This document shows, one piece after another, positions 1 to 6,792 of a stretch of DNA of 64,000 nucleotides (within the stretch, counting starts at the first letter, position 1; each line of letters starts with the position of its first letter). A program made the translations under genes and the position numbers. The stretch is from Rhizobium sp. FKY42 (GTDB lineage Bacteria > Pseudomonadota > Alphaproteobacteria > Rhizobiales > Rhizobiaceae): NCBI RefSeq assembly GCF_005222835.1, contig NZ_STGA01000021.1, positions 62,001 through 126,000 on the forward strand, written 5' to 3'. Under the pieces are notes generated by a model. The model saw only the letters and a program-made list of their open reading frames with translations. It ran no database searches and was not told where the DNA came from.

Positions 1-437
1 TCATCCGCGCCTAGAAGCGTGGTGCCGTCGGTTGTGACAATGTCGTGGCCAATCTGATTTTTCAGCTCCGGATGATCTGAGACGCGAATGACCTGGGAAG
101 TGTCGCCCACCAAACGGATGTCTCCACCCTGATAGCTGCGCACGATCTGGGGCTTGACGTTGGTGCCCGTAAAATCCGGCGCTGTATCCATATGGGAGCA
201 GAAGCAAATAACGGGCACGTCTTTGCTGCTCGTCGCGGGGATGGTTGCGTAGACATTACCGTGCTCATCAAGGTGAGCGTCATCAAGGCCCAACTCTCTA
301 AGCTCTCGCTCCAGCAGTCGTCCCAGGTTCTTTTGCTTCTCCGTGGAGGGCTGCGAACTGGACGTTCCGTCCGATTGGGTATCGATCACGACGTAACGCA
401 GAAAGCGCTCGAGAACGGTATCGTGTGTGGCAGTCAT
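1..437 (-). CDS. pepT: Peptidase T (tripeptide aminopeptidase), C-terminus cut off by window edge
   Basis: This is a zinc exopeptidase of the M20 family that removes the N-terminal residue of tripeptides in the cytoplasm. Only the first 145 residues are inside the window. The N-terminus matches PepT: an ERFLRYV segment at residues 10-16, then SHMDTAPD, where His82 and Asp84 are the expected first metal ligands, followed by the PepT-type stretch around NVKPQIV. The ATG at 435-437 is the natural start. The gene reads out of the window with no stop inside it. It precedes the terminator of the neighbouring Alx gene and is transcribed in the same direction, probably from its own promoter. Confidence 0.9.
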   Translation of the reverse strand, partial: MTATHDTVLERFLRYVVIDTQSDGTSSSQPSTEKQKNLGRLLERELRELGLDDAHLDEHGNVYATIPATSSKDVPVICFCSHMDTAPDFTGTNVKPQIVRSYQGGDIRLVGDTSQVIRVSDHPELKNQIGHDIVTTDGTTLLGAD

Positions 438-515
438 GGCAGGGCATCCGATTCGAATTGAAAGCATGAGAAACAACCCGAGCATGAGTGCTGAAAAAGC
501 CGGAGCTTGCAAACA

Positions 516-543
516 AAAACCGCGCCGTTGAGGGCGCGGTTTC
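516..543 (-). terminator. Rho-independent terminator downstream of the Alx/TerC gene
   Basis: Read on the minus strand there is a 9-bp GC-rich stem (AACCGCGCC at 518-526 paired with GGCGCGGTT at 533-541), a short loop and a T-run. It lies just past the stop codon of the Alx/TerC gene and separates it from pepT. Confidence 0.8.
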
Positions 544-563
544 CGTCTTCAATTCTCTGGGGC

Positions 564-1553
564 TTACTGCTTTGCTTCGATTTCCGGCTTCGTGTTCCTT
601 GTTGCCCAAAGGGAGCCCAGGATACCGGCGGCCAGGATGCCGATGGTAACCGTAAGCGAGACGACCGGCGGGATCTTGGCAAGGCCCAGCATATCCGCAA
701 GGAAGATCTTGGAGCCGATGAAGATCAGGACGACCGACAGAGCATACTTGAGATAGGTGAACCTGTGGATCAGCGCAGACAATGCGAAGTACAGAGCGCG
801 CAGGCCGAGGATCGCGAAGATGTTGGACGTGTAGACAATGTACGGGTCAGTCGTGATCGCGAAAATTGCCGGGATCGAGTCGACCGCGAAGATAACGTCC
901 GCCAGTTCAACCATCACAAGCGCAAGGAACAACGGCGTGATGAAGGTCTTGAGTTTGCCCGTAGCAGGGTCGGTCTCACGTACCAGGAACTTCTCATTGC
1001 GCAGTCCGTCGGTCACCGGCAATTTCTTGCGCAAGAACTTCAGGACCGGGTTCGACGCGACATCATATTCCTGATCGGCGGTCAAAAGCATCTTGATGCC
1101 CGTGATGATCAGGAAGGCTGCGAAGAGATAGAGAACCCAGCTGTAGTTTTCGACAATGGCCGCACCGGCGGCAATCATCACGCCTCGCAGTACGATAACT
1201 CCGAGAATACCCCAGAGAAGAACTCGGTGCTGATAGGCGCGAGGAATGGAGAAGTAGCCAAATATCATCGCTATGACGAAGATATTATCCATGGCCAGGC
1301 TTTTTTCGACCACAAATCCGGTCAGATATTCAAGGCCTGCCTGCTCGCCGCTCTGGAACCAGATCCAGCCGCCAAAGGCGAGGCCGAGCGCAATATAGAA
1401 AGCAGAAAGCGCGAAGCTTTCCTTGATGCCGATTTCGCGGCTATCCTTATGGAGAACACCCAGGTCGAGGGCGAGTAGAACGAGTACGACTGCAACAAAG
1501 GTAAGCCACATCCATAGCGGCTTGCCCAATAGATCGATGAAGAGAAAATCCAT
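564..1553 (-). CDS. alx: Alx/TerC-family integral membrane protein (putative metal exporter)
   Basis: The 329-residue protein is strongly hydrophobic with about nine membrane segments. It follows the long Alx subgroup of the TerC family: the EKSLAMDN motif near residue 83, ELADVIFAVDSIPAIFAITTDP near residue 215 and LGLRALYF are the family's acidic intramembrane signatures. Family members are linked to manganese export, alkaline response or tellurite resistance, so manganese efflux is an inference. No good Shine-Dalgarno sequence precedes the ATG. Instead the leader holds overlapping inverted repeats (separate entry). Its own terminator follows. Confidence 0.85.
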   Translation of the reverse strand: MDFLFIDLLGKPLWMWLTFVAVVLVLLALDLGVLHKDSREIGIKESFALSAFYIALGLAFGGWIWFQSGEQAGLEYLTGFVVEKSLAMDNIFVIAMIFGYFSIPRAYQHRVLLWGILGVIVLRGVMIAAGAAIVENYSWVLYLFAAFLIITGIKMLLTADQEYDVASNPVLKFLRKKLPVTDGLRNEKFLVRETDPATGKLKTFITPLFLALVMVELADVIFAVDSIPAIFAITTDPYIVYTSNIFAILGLRALYFALSALIHRFTYLKYALSVVLIFIGSKIFLADMLGLAKIPPVVSLTVTIGILAAGILGSLWATRNTKPEIEAKQ

Positions 1554-1566
1554 GACGGGTTATCCG

Positions 1567-1645
1567 AAGCCGGATCAAGTTGACTCTCTAGCACCGACAT
1601 CACGGGTCGATCCGGCAATACACGTCAGAGGGGCCCGGTGCTGCA
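1567..1645 (-). promoter_or_regulatory. Candidate structured leader with mutually exclusive hairpins before the Alx/TerC gene
   Basis: Two perfect inverted repeats interlock in the 5' leader. GCCGGATC (1569-1576) pairs with GATCCGGC (1609-1616), and GCACCG (1591-1596) pairs with CGGTGC (1636-1641). One arm of the second lies inside the loop of the first, so as nested stems they exclude each other. The 8-bp stem ends about 16 nt before the ATG and could occlude ribosome entry. Manganese riboswitches of the yybP-ykoY class precede many relatives, but I do not see that class's signature, so the ligand and mechanism are unknown. Confidence 0.45.
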
Positions 1646-1774
1646 GACACACATGGTTTTTCTCTCGCCAAGCTTCAAGAGTGGACATCAAAAAATAATC
1701 ACCTCGATTTCACTTTAGTGAATGCTTTATTTATAGTTGTATATCGTGCCTGCGTTGCTGAGGGGAGGAAGCGG

Positions 1775-1803
1775 TTGACATTTCTTCATCAGCCCCCTAA
1801 AGA
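1775..1803 (+). promoter_or_regulatory. Probable promoter of rpsD
   Basis: A perfect -35 box TTGACA (1775-1780) is followed after 17 bp by TAAAGA (1798-1803). The expected transcript would start about 170 nt ahead of rpsD, leaving a long leader. Confidence 0.6.
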
Positions 1804-1953
1804 CCGGGCCAACACGGGGTGGCAACGCCCGGTGTTTCATTGACATGTCCCGTGGCTGTCTCCGGACGCTCTGTGAGAAGCCTGTCAGAGCCATCGCAAG
1901 ATGTTGCTCTTAGGAGGGCGTGTTTCCTCTGGTCCGGTTTGGCGACAGACCGG
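1803..1953 (+). promoter_or_regulatory. rpsD leader with two hairpins
   Basis: The leader has a 7-bp stem (ACCGGGC 1803-1809 with GCCCGGT 1827-1833) and a smaller one (CCGGT 1934-1938 with ACCGG 1949-1953) that ends about 25 nt before the start codon. Ribosomal protein S4 represses its own operon in several bacteria by binding leader RNA. Such a role here is inferred from position only. Confidence 0.4.
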
Positions 1954-1978
1954 TCTGTTTACGTTTGAAGGAAATACG

Positions 1979-2596
1979 ATGAGCAAGCGCGCGTCGTCCA
2001 AGTACAAAATCGATCGCCGTATGGGCGAAAACATCTGGGGTCGTCCGAAGTCCCCGGTCAACCGTCGCGAATACGGTCCTGGCCAGCACGGTCAGCGCCG
2101 CAAGGGCAAGCTGTCCGATTTCGGTGTTCAGCTCCGCGCCAAGCAGAAGCTCAAGGGTTACTACGGTGACCTTCGCGAGAAGCAGTTCCGTTCGATCTAC
2201 GACGAAGCCAACCGTCGCAAGGGCGATACCGGTGAAAACCTGATCGGCCTGCTCGAGTCGCGCCTTGACGCAATCGTCTATCGTGCAAAGTTCGTTCCGA
2301 CCATCTGGGCTGCTCGTCAGTTCGTGAACCATGGTCACGTCACGGTCAACGGCGTTCGCGTCAACATCGGTTCCTACCGTTGCAAGGCCGGCGACGTCAT
2401 CGAAGTTCGTCAGAAGTCCAAGCAGTTGGTTACGGTTCTCGAAGCCGTTCAGCTCGCAGAGCGTGACGTTCCGGACTACATCGAAGTTGATCACAACAAG
2501 ATGGTCGCCACCTACGTTCGCGTTCCGACCCTGTCCGATGTTCCTTACGCCGTGATCATGGAACCGAACCTCGTCGTCGAATTCTATTCGCGCTAA
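1979..2596 (+). CDS. rpsD: 30S ribosomal protein S4
   Basis: S4 is a primary 16S rRNA-binding protein that nucleates assembly of the small subunit body. The 205-residue product has the full family layout: a basic N-terminal domain with [12 protein letters not shown] near residue 37, and the S4 RNA-binding fold around residues 95-160 ([27 protein letters not shown]). The ATG at 1979 follows GAAGGAAATAC, a good ribosome-binding site. An in-frame upstream extension is not needed. In many bacteria rpsD is in the alpha operon with rpoA. Here it stands alone, as is usual in Rhizobiales, with its own promoter and terminator. Confidence 0.98.
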   Translation: MSKRASSKYKIDRRMGENIWGRPKSPVNRREYGPGQHGQRRKGKLSDFGVQLRAKQKLKGYYGDLREKQFRSIYDEANRRKGDTGENLIGLLESRLDAIVYRAKFVPTIWAARQFVNHGHVTVNGVRVNIGSYRCKAGDVIEVRQKSKQLVTVLEAVQLAERDVPDYIEVDHNKMVATYVRVPTLSDVPYAVIMEPNLVVEFYSR

Positions 2597-2604
2597 TAGT
2601 TACG

Positions 2605-2632
2605 AAAAAGGCGGCCACGAGCCGCCTTTTTT
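2605..2632 (+). terminator. Rho-independent terminator of rpsD (bidirectional)
   Basis: AAAAAGGCGGC at 2605-2615 pairs with GCCGCCTTTTTT at 2621-2632 around a 5-nt loop. Because the stem is flanked by A- and T-runs, it can also stop minus-strand transcripts leaving sthA. Confidence 0.9.
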
Positions 2633-2646
2633 GCATGACGAGTTGG

Positions 2647-2674
2647 AGCCGCCCCGTTACGAGGCGGCTTTTTT
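2647..2674 (+). terminator. Second plus-strand terminator-like hairpin overlapping the sthA stop codon
   Basis: AGCCGCC (2647-2653) pairs with GGCGGCT (2663-2669), followed by a T-run to 2674. The T-run and right arm are the complement of the codons for the KKKAAS end of SthA, so the coding end of one gene doubles as a back-up terminator for the convergent rpsD transcript. Confidence 0.55.
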
Positions 2675-4153
2675 CTTGGGTTCAGCGGGCGCGACATCTG
2701 CACCTGAACCAGCAGTCGAATCAGTTGGCTGTGCTGTTGCCACTGGTGCCTCTTTCGGGCCTTCTCCCATTCTGTTCCAGGCGTCCAGACCGGCGATCTT
2801 GTAGGCTTCCGCAAGTGTTGGATAGTTGAAGGTGTTCTCGACGAAGTACTCGACGGTCCCTTTCAGGTTGAGTACTGCCTGTCCGATATGGACCAGTTCA
2901 GTCGCGCCTTCACCTACGATGTGAACGCCTAGCAGGCGGCGTGTTTTCAGTGAAAAGATCATCTTCAGCATGCCGGTGTCGAGGCCCATGATGTGGCCGC
3001 GAGAGGTTTCACGGAAATGGGCAATGCCGGTCTCATAAGGAATTCCGCGCTGAAGAACTTCTTCTTCGGAAAGCCCGCAGGTGGAAATTTCTGGCACCGC
3101 GTAGATGCCATAGGGGAAATATTGCGGGGGTTCGCTGGCGGGTACGCCAACCGCGTGCCGTGCTGCGATGCGACCTTGCTCCATCGAGGTGGAGGCAAGA
3201 CTCGGAAAGCCGACGACGTCACCCGCCGCATAGATGTGCGGAACGGAAGTCTGGAATGTTTCGGGATCAACCTTCAACCGACCTCTGTTATCGGCCTCCA
3301 GCCCGGCTGCGGCAAGGTTCAGCGTGTCAGTAGCTCCAACGCGCCCCGCTGCAAACAGAACCATTTCGGCCTGGAGACTTCGCCCGCTTTTCAGTGTGAC
3401 GCGGCATTTCCCGCCGTTTGGTTCGCGCTCAACCGACTCAACCGTTTGGCCGAAAATGAGCTTCATGTTGCGGTCGCGTAGCTGGTAGGTGAAGTCTTCC
3501 ACAATTTCCTTGTCGATGAAATCCAGCATGGTCTCGCGCGGTTCAACTACTGTGACTTGCGTATCGAGAGCGCTGAATATGGTGGCGTACTCGATCCCGA
3601 TAACGCCTGCGCCAACGACGATCAATGATCGTGGGACCCGCTTGATTTCCAGCAACTCATCGCTATCGAGTACGGCCTCGTTATCGAATGGAATGTGCGG
3701 CGGGCGATAGGGGCGGGTGCCTACAGCCAGAAGAACGGAGGCCGTCGTGACGCGAAGCATCTCGCCATCACTCTTGGCGATTTCAAGCGTGTGCGGATCA
3801 ACGAACTGAGCCCTTCCACGCATCTGTTGAACCCTGTTTCGGGCAAACTGATGCTCGAGCACCTCAACTTCATGGTCGAGCGTTATCAGCAGGCGACGGC
3901 GCAGGTCTTCCGCACTGATTTCCTGCTTGACCCGATAGGCGCGCCCGTAGAAGCCACGCTCTCGCCAACCGGTCAGATTGAGCGCCGTCTCGCGAAGTGT
4001 CTTGGAGGGGATCGTTCCCGTGTGCACCGACACACCACCGACACGCCGCCCCTGCTCGACGACAAGCACCCGTTTTTCCAGCTTGGCAGCCTGAATTGCG
4101 GCTCTTCTGCCTGCGGGTCCACTACCGATAACGACCAGATCGTATTGATACAT
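2657..4153 (-). CDS. sthA: Soluble pyridine nucleotide transhydrogenase (Si-specific NAD(P)+ transhydrogenase)
   Basis: This cytoplasmic FAD enzyme transfers hydride between NADPH and NAD+, balancing the two cofactor pools. The 498-residue sequence has the FAD-binding GSGPAG at 10-15, a second Rossmann fold (VVGAGVIGIEYA) near residue 180, the FAD-contacting AAGDVVGFPSLA near 315, and the C-terminal dimerisation domain. At the site where lipoamide dehydrogenases carry the redox CxxxxC pair, this protein reads GGVSVHTGTIPSK with no cysteine, as expected for SthA rather than LpdA. The C-terminus carries a low-complexity Pro/Ala tail of about 30 residues ending in KKKAAS, beyond the usual length of the family. 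Confidence 0.93.
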   Translation of the reverse strand: MYQYDLVVIGSGPAGRRAAIQAAKLEKRVLVVEQGRRVGGVSVHTGTIPSKTLRETALNLTGWRERGFYGRAYRVKQEISAEDLRRRLLITLDHEVEVLEHQFARNRVQQMRGRAQFVDPHTLEIAKSDGEMLRVTTASVLLAVGTRPYRPPHIPFDNEAVLDSDELLEIKRVPRSLIVVGAGVIGIEYATIFSALDTQVTVVEPRETMLDFIDKEIVEDFTYQLRDRNMKLIFGQTVESVEREPNGGKCRVTLKSGRSLQAEMVLFAAGRVGATDTLNLAAAGLEADNRGRLKVDPETFQTSVPHIYAAGDVVGFPSLASTSMEQGRIAARHAVGVPASEPPQYFPYGIYAVPEISTCGLSEEEVLQRGIPYETGIAHFRETSRGHIMGLDTGMLKMIFSLKTRRLLGVHIVGEGATELVHIGQAVLNLKGTVEYFVENTFNYPTLAEAYKIAGLDAWNRMGEGPKEAPVATAQPTDSTAGSGADVAPAEPKKKAAS

Positions 4154-4285
4154 GATGAGCCTCGTTGCGCGTTGCGGTCTCTATTGCGCCGCAACATCCG
4201 TAATTCGTCAAATATAACCTCCAATTCTAACCAATTCCTGACGCCCTTGGTTTCCGACAAGTCAGTGAGTGCCGGCACCGAACTC

Positions 4286-4326
4286 GCATCGCACAAACCA
4301 TGTGCATTGCACAAACATGTGCATAT
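4286..4326. repeat. Tandem repeat of GCACA/TGTGC dyads between sthA and the GntR gene
   Basis: Two near-identical direct repeats, GCACAAACCATGTGCAT (4291-4307) and GCACAAACATGTGCAT (4309-4324), lie side by side. Each is itself a dyad of GCACA and TGTGC, and the junction forms another, TGTGCATTGCACA. The cluster sits just upstream of the -35 box of the GntR gene and about 140 bp from the sthA start. It looks like a cooperative binding site for an unidentified regulator. Confidence 0.5.
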
Positions 4327-4332
4327 TTTAGC

Positions 4333-4386
4333 TTGACACAATAAAGGCATAATACCACAAATGAACCAATCGTAAAATTGGTTCAT
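4333..4386 (+). promoter_or_regulatory. Promoter region and perfect palindromic operator of the GntR gene
   Basis: A -35-like TTGACA is at 4333-4338. Downstream is a perfect 10-bp palindrome, ATGAACCAAT (4361-4370) and ATTGGTTCAT (4377-4386), with spacer CGTAAA. It ends 3 bp before the ATG at 4390. A dyad at the start of a FadR/GntR gene is the usual autoregulatory operator. A related half-site recurs ahead of the transporter operon (5155-5180). Confidence 0.7.
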
Positions 4387-4389
4387 ACA

Positions 4390-5121
4390 ATGGTCCAGAA
4401 CACCCCGCCGCCGGACAATGCAAATTACGCGCTCGAAAAGCTGCGTGAACTGTTGCGTGACGGGAAGGTTGCCGCCGATGGAAAGCTGCCGACTGAACGC
4501 AACCTTTCGGAGATGCTGGGTGTCGGTCGGCGGGCGATCCGTCGGGCATTGGAGGTCCTGGAGGCTGAAGGCGAGGTTTGGCGCAGGCAGGGATCCGGTA
4601 CGTTTGTTGGCCAAAGGCCCGGCAACTGGCCCGGCAACGTCGATGCCATTGTCGCGGGAACGGACTTCATGGAAATCATGGAGGTGCGCCTTCGTATCGA
4701 GCCGCAACTGGCGCAACTGGCGGCCATGCGTGCGAAGCCTGCAGAGTTGGTTCGCATGCGTGAGCTGGCTCGAAAGATCCGTGAAAGCGAAGATGCCGAC
4801 GCCCGCGAGCTCTGGGATGGCGCGCTGCATCGCCAGATTGCTCAAAGCGCCCGCAACCAGCTCTTTCTGACCATTTTCGATGTGATGAATCACGTCCGTC
4901 AGGACGAAGCCTGGCAGGCCATTCGCGAGCGCGCCCGGTCCGGCACGGCAATCACCATGGCCTATGCGCAGCATGAAGACATCATCGAGGCGATTGCAGC
5001 GCGTGATCCGGCGCGAGCGGGAGAAACGATGCGGCAGCATCTGCTGATGCTGCAAGAGCGCCTCATCCGCGAAACCTCGCTTGACCATGAACCTGCCAAC
5101 CTGGGCCAGCAGGCTTCCTGA
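4390..5121 (+). CDS. FadR-subfamily GntR transcriptional regulator
   Basis: The 243-residue protein has an N-terminal winged-helix DNA-binding domain (residues about 12-80, with the GntR hallmark KLPTERNLSEMLGVGRRAIRRAL) and a C-terminal all-helical FadR/FCD effector domain (about 95-235). That domain contains the expected metal-ligand pattern around ELWDGALHRQIA and, near the end, MRQHL. It probably controls the downstream ABC/GGT operon and itself, because it is next to that operon and both carry related palindromes. An in-frame TTG at 4378 lies inside the operator, so I prefer the ATG at 4390, although neither has a strong ribosome-binding site. The ligand is unknown. A peptide, glutathione or gamma-glutamyl compound would fit the neighbours. 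Confidence 0.85.
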   Translation: MVQNTPPPDNANYALEKLRELLRDGKVAADGKLPTERNLSEMLGVGRRAIRRALEVLEAEGEVWRRQGSGTFVGQRPGNWPGNVDAIVAGTDFMEIMEVRLRIEPQLAQLAAMRAKPAELVRMRELARKIRESEDADARELWDGALHRQIAQSARNQLFLTIFDVMNHVRQDEAWQAIRERARSGTAITMAYAQHEDIIEAIAARDPARAGETMRQHLLMLQERLIRETSLDHEPANLGQQAS

Positions 5122-5131
5122 CACATTCAAA

Positions 5132-5180
5132 CCGGCGGCAACAAGCCGGAAGATCCGAACCAATTGAATTAATCGATCAG
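5132..5180 (+). promoter_or_regulatory. Hairpin and second, imperfect operator ahead of the ABC/GGT operon
   Basis: A short hairpin (CCGGC 5132-5136 with GCCGG 5145-5149) follows the regulator gene. At 5155-5180 the left arm of the GntR operator recurs (GAACCAAT, 5157-5164), followed by the same 6-bp spacing and a right arm AATCGATCAG matching 6 of 10 bases. The site abuts the AGGAG ribosome-binding site of the binding-protein gene, so bound regulator would block expression. Confidence 0.5.
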
Positions 5181-5192
5181 AGGAGAATGATC

Positions 5193-6704
5193 ATGAACCA
5201 GATCTTGCGCCTGACTACGGCTCTGGCCTTCGGTGTCTTGACTGCGCTGCCGGCCGCCGCCGTCGACTTGAAAGTCGGTTTGCAAGACGATGCGGATGTG
5301 CTCGATCCGGCACAATCACGAAGCTTTGTTGGCCGTATCGTCTATACCGCAATGTGCGACAAGCTGGTCGATGTCTCGCCGGACCTGAAGATCATTCCGC
5401 AGCTGGCAACCGACTGGGCCTGGTCGGAAGGCGGCAAGGTGCTGACCATGAAACTGCGCGAAGGCGTGAAGTTTCATGACGACACCCCGCTGGACGCGGC
5501 GGCAGTCGTGACCACGATCGAACGCAATCTGACTATGGCGGAATCACGCCGCAAGAGCGAACTTGCTTCTGTCGAGAAGGTTGAGGCCGCGGGTCCGCTT
5601 AAGGTCAAGTTCACGCTGAAGCAGCCGGATGCGACGCTTCTGGCACAACTGTCCGACCGCGCAGGCATGATTGTCTCGCCGAAGGCCGCGAAAGAACTGG
5701 GCGCGAATTTCGGATCCAAGCCGGTTTGCGCCGGACCTTTCAAGTTCGTCGAGCGTGTCCAGCAGGATCGTATCGTTCTCGAAAAGTTCAAGGACTACTG
5801 GAACAAGGACAATGTCTTCATCGACAAGGTGACCTACACGCCCATTCCGGATTCCACAGTGCGGCTCGCCAATCTCCAGTCTGGCGATCTGGATTTCATA
5901 GAGCGGTTGGCGCCAACGGATGCCGCAGCCGTCAAGGGTGATTCCAAGCTGACCTATGCGGATGTCGTCAATATCGGCAACATGTCGATCTACGTGAATG
6001 TGGGCAATGGCGCGCGCGCCAACAACCCGATGGGCAAGGACAAGCGCCTGCGTCAGGCGTTTTCGCTGGCCATGGATCGTGAAGCGCTGATGCAGATCGT
6101 ATTCGAAGGCACGGCTCTTGCGGGCAACCAGCCATTCCCGCCAAGCAGTGCGTGGTTCAACAAGTCCGTTCCTGTTCCGCAGCGCGACGTTGCAAAGGCA
6201 AAGGCCTTGATCAAGGAAGCAGGCTTTGACCGTGTGCCCGTCGAGATCCAGATCCCGAACAATCCGGTCGTTCAGCAGACGATGCAGATCATCCAGTCCA
6301 TGGTGGCGGAAGCCGGGTTTGACGTGACCTTGAAGTCGACCGAATTCGCAACCCTGCTGGATGAGCAAACGCGCGGTAACTACCAGCTCAGCCGTTCCGA
6401 CTGGTCGGGCCGCGTCGATCCGGATGGCAACATCCACCAGTTCGTCACCTGCAAAGGTGGCCTTAACGACACGAAGTATTGCAATGCGGAAGTCGACAAG
6501 TTGTTGAACGAAGCGCGTGCCGCGACGGACGAGAAGGTACGCAAGCAGAAATATGATGCCGCTACTGTCATTCTGAACGACGAGCAGCCAATGATCTACC
6601 TCGGTCACCAGTCCTGGATCTGGGCCATGAAGAAGAATGTCACCGGTTTCACCCCCTCGCCGGATGGCATGATTCGTCTTGTTGGCCTGAAGAAGGGCAG
6701 CTGA
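5193..6704 (+). CDS. Periplasmic solute-binding protein of a peptide/glutathione-type ABC importer (family 5)
   Basis: The product (503 residues) captures substrate in the periplasm for the membrane pair encoded downstream. It begins with a Sec signal peptide (NQILRLTTALAFGVLTALPAAA, cleavage after about residue 22) and then shows the SBP_bac_5 fold: LDPAQSRSFVGRIVYTAMCDKLV, KLREGVKFHDDTPLDAAAV, GPFKFVE and RQAFSLAMDREAL. Two ATGs are possible. AGGAG at 5181-5185 is 7 nt before the ATG at 5193 and only 1 nt before that at 5187, which decides the start. Family members bind dipeptides, nickel, glutathione or microcins. The GGT-like enzyme in the operon suggests glutathione or gamma-glutamyl peptides, as an inference. 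Confidence 0.88.
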   Translation: MNQILRLTTALAFGVLTALPAAAVDLKVGLQDDADVLDPAQSRSFVGRIVYTAMCDKLVDVSPDLKIIPQLATDWAWSEGGKVLTMKLREGVKFHDDTPLDAAAVVTTIERNLTMAESRRKSELASVEKVEAAGPLKVKFTLKQPDATLLAQLSDRAGMIVSPKAAKELGANFGSKPVCAGPFKFVERVQQDRIVLEKFKDYWNKDNVFIDKVTYTPIPDSTVRLANLQSGDLDFIERLAPTDAAAVKGDSKLTYADVVNIGNMSIYVNVGNGARANNPMGKDKRLRQAFSLAMDREALMQIVFEGTALAGNQPFPPSSAWFNKSVPVPQRDVAKAKALIKEAGFDRVPVEIQIPNNPVVQQTMQIIQSMVAEAGFDVTLKSTEFATLLDEQTRGNYQLSRSDWSGRVDPDGNIHQFVTCKGGLNDTKYCNAEVDKLLNEARAATDEKVRKQKYDAATVILNDEQPMIYLGHQSWIWAMKKNVTGFTPSPDGMIRLVGLKKGS

Positions 6705-6712
6705 GGTAAGCA

Positions 6713-6740
6713 GGCGCCGCGGAGTTCAGCCTGCGGCGCC
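6713..6740 (+). terminator. Intercistronic hairpin after the binding-protein gene
   Basis: GGCGCCGC (6713-6720) pairs perfectly with GCGGCGCC (6733-6740), followed by ACTTTTC. Such a stem between binding-protein and permease genes typically protects the upstream message and reduces read-through, giving excess binding protein. It is probably not a full terminator. Confidence 0.6.
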
Positions 6741-6792
6741 ACTTTTCAATCTGCGTGGTTGTGCCTTCGGCCAGCCATCGAGCCCCATAGGG

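Noticed and set aside
507..1478. Long open frame (323 codons) antisense to the Alx/TerC gene
   Set aside because: Composition is Arg/Asp/Gln-rich and lacks any family pattern; the opposite frame encodes an unmistakable membrane protein with terminator and leader.
1741..1860. Possible yybP-ykoY manganese riboswitch
   Set aside because: The GGGGAGGAAGC-like stretch is on the plus strand, opposite to the Alx/TerC gene, and the pairing does not follow the class; only the leader hairpins at 1567-1645 are retained.
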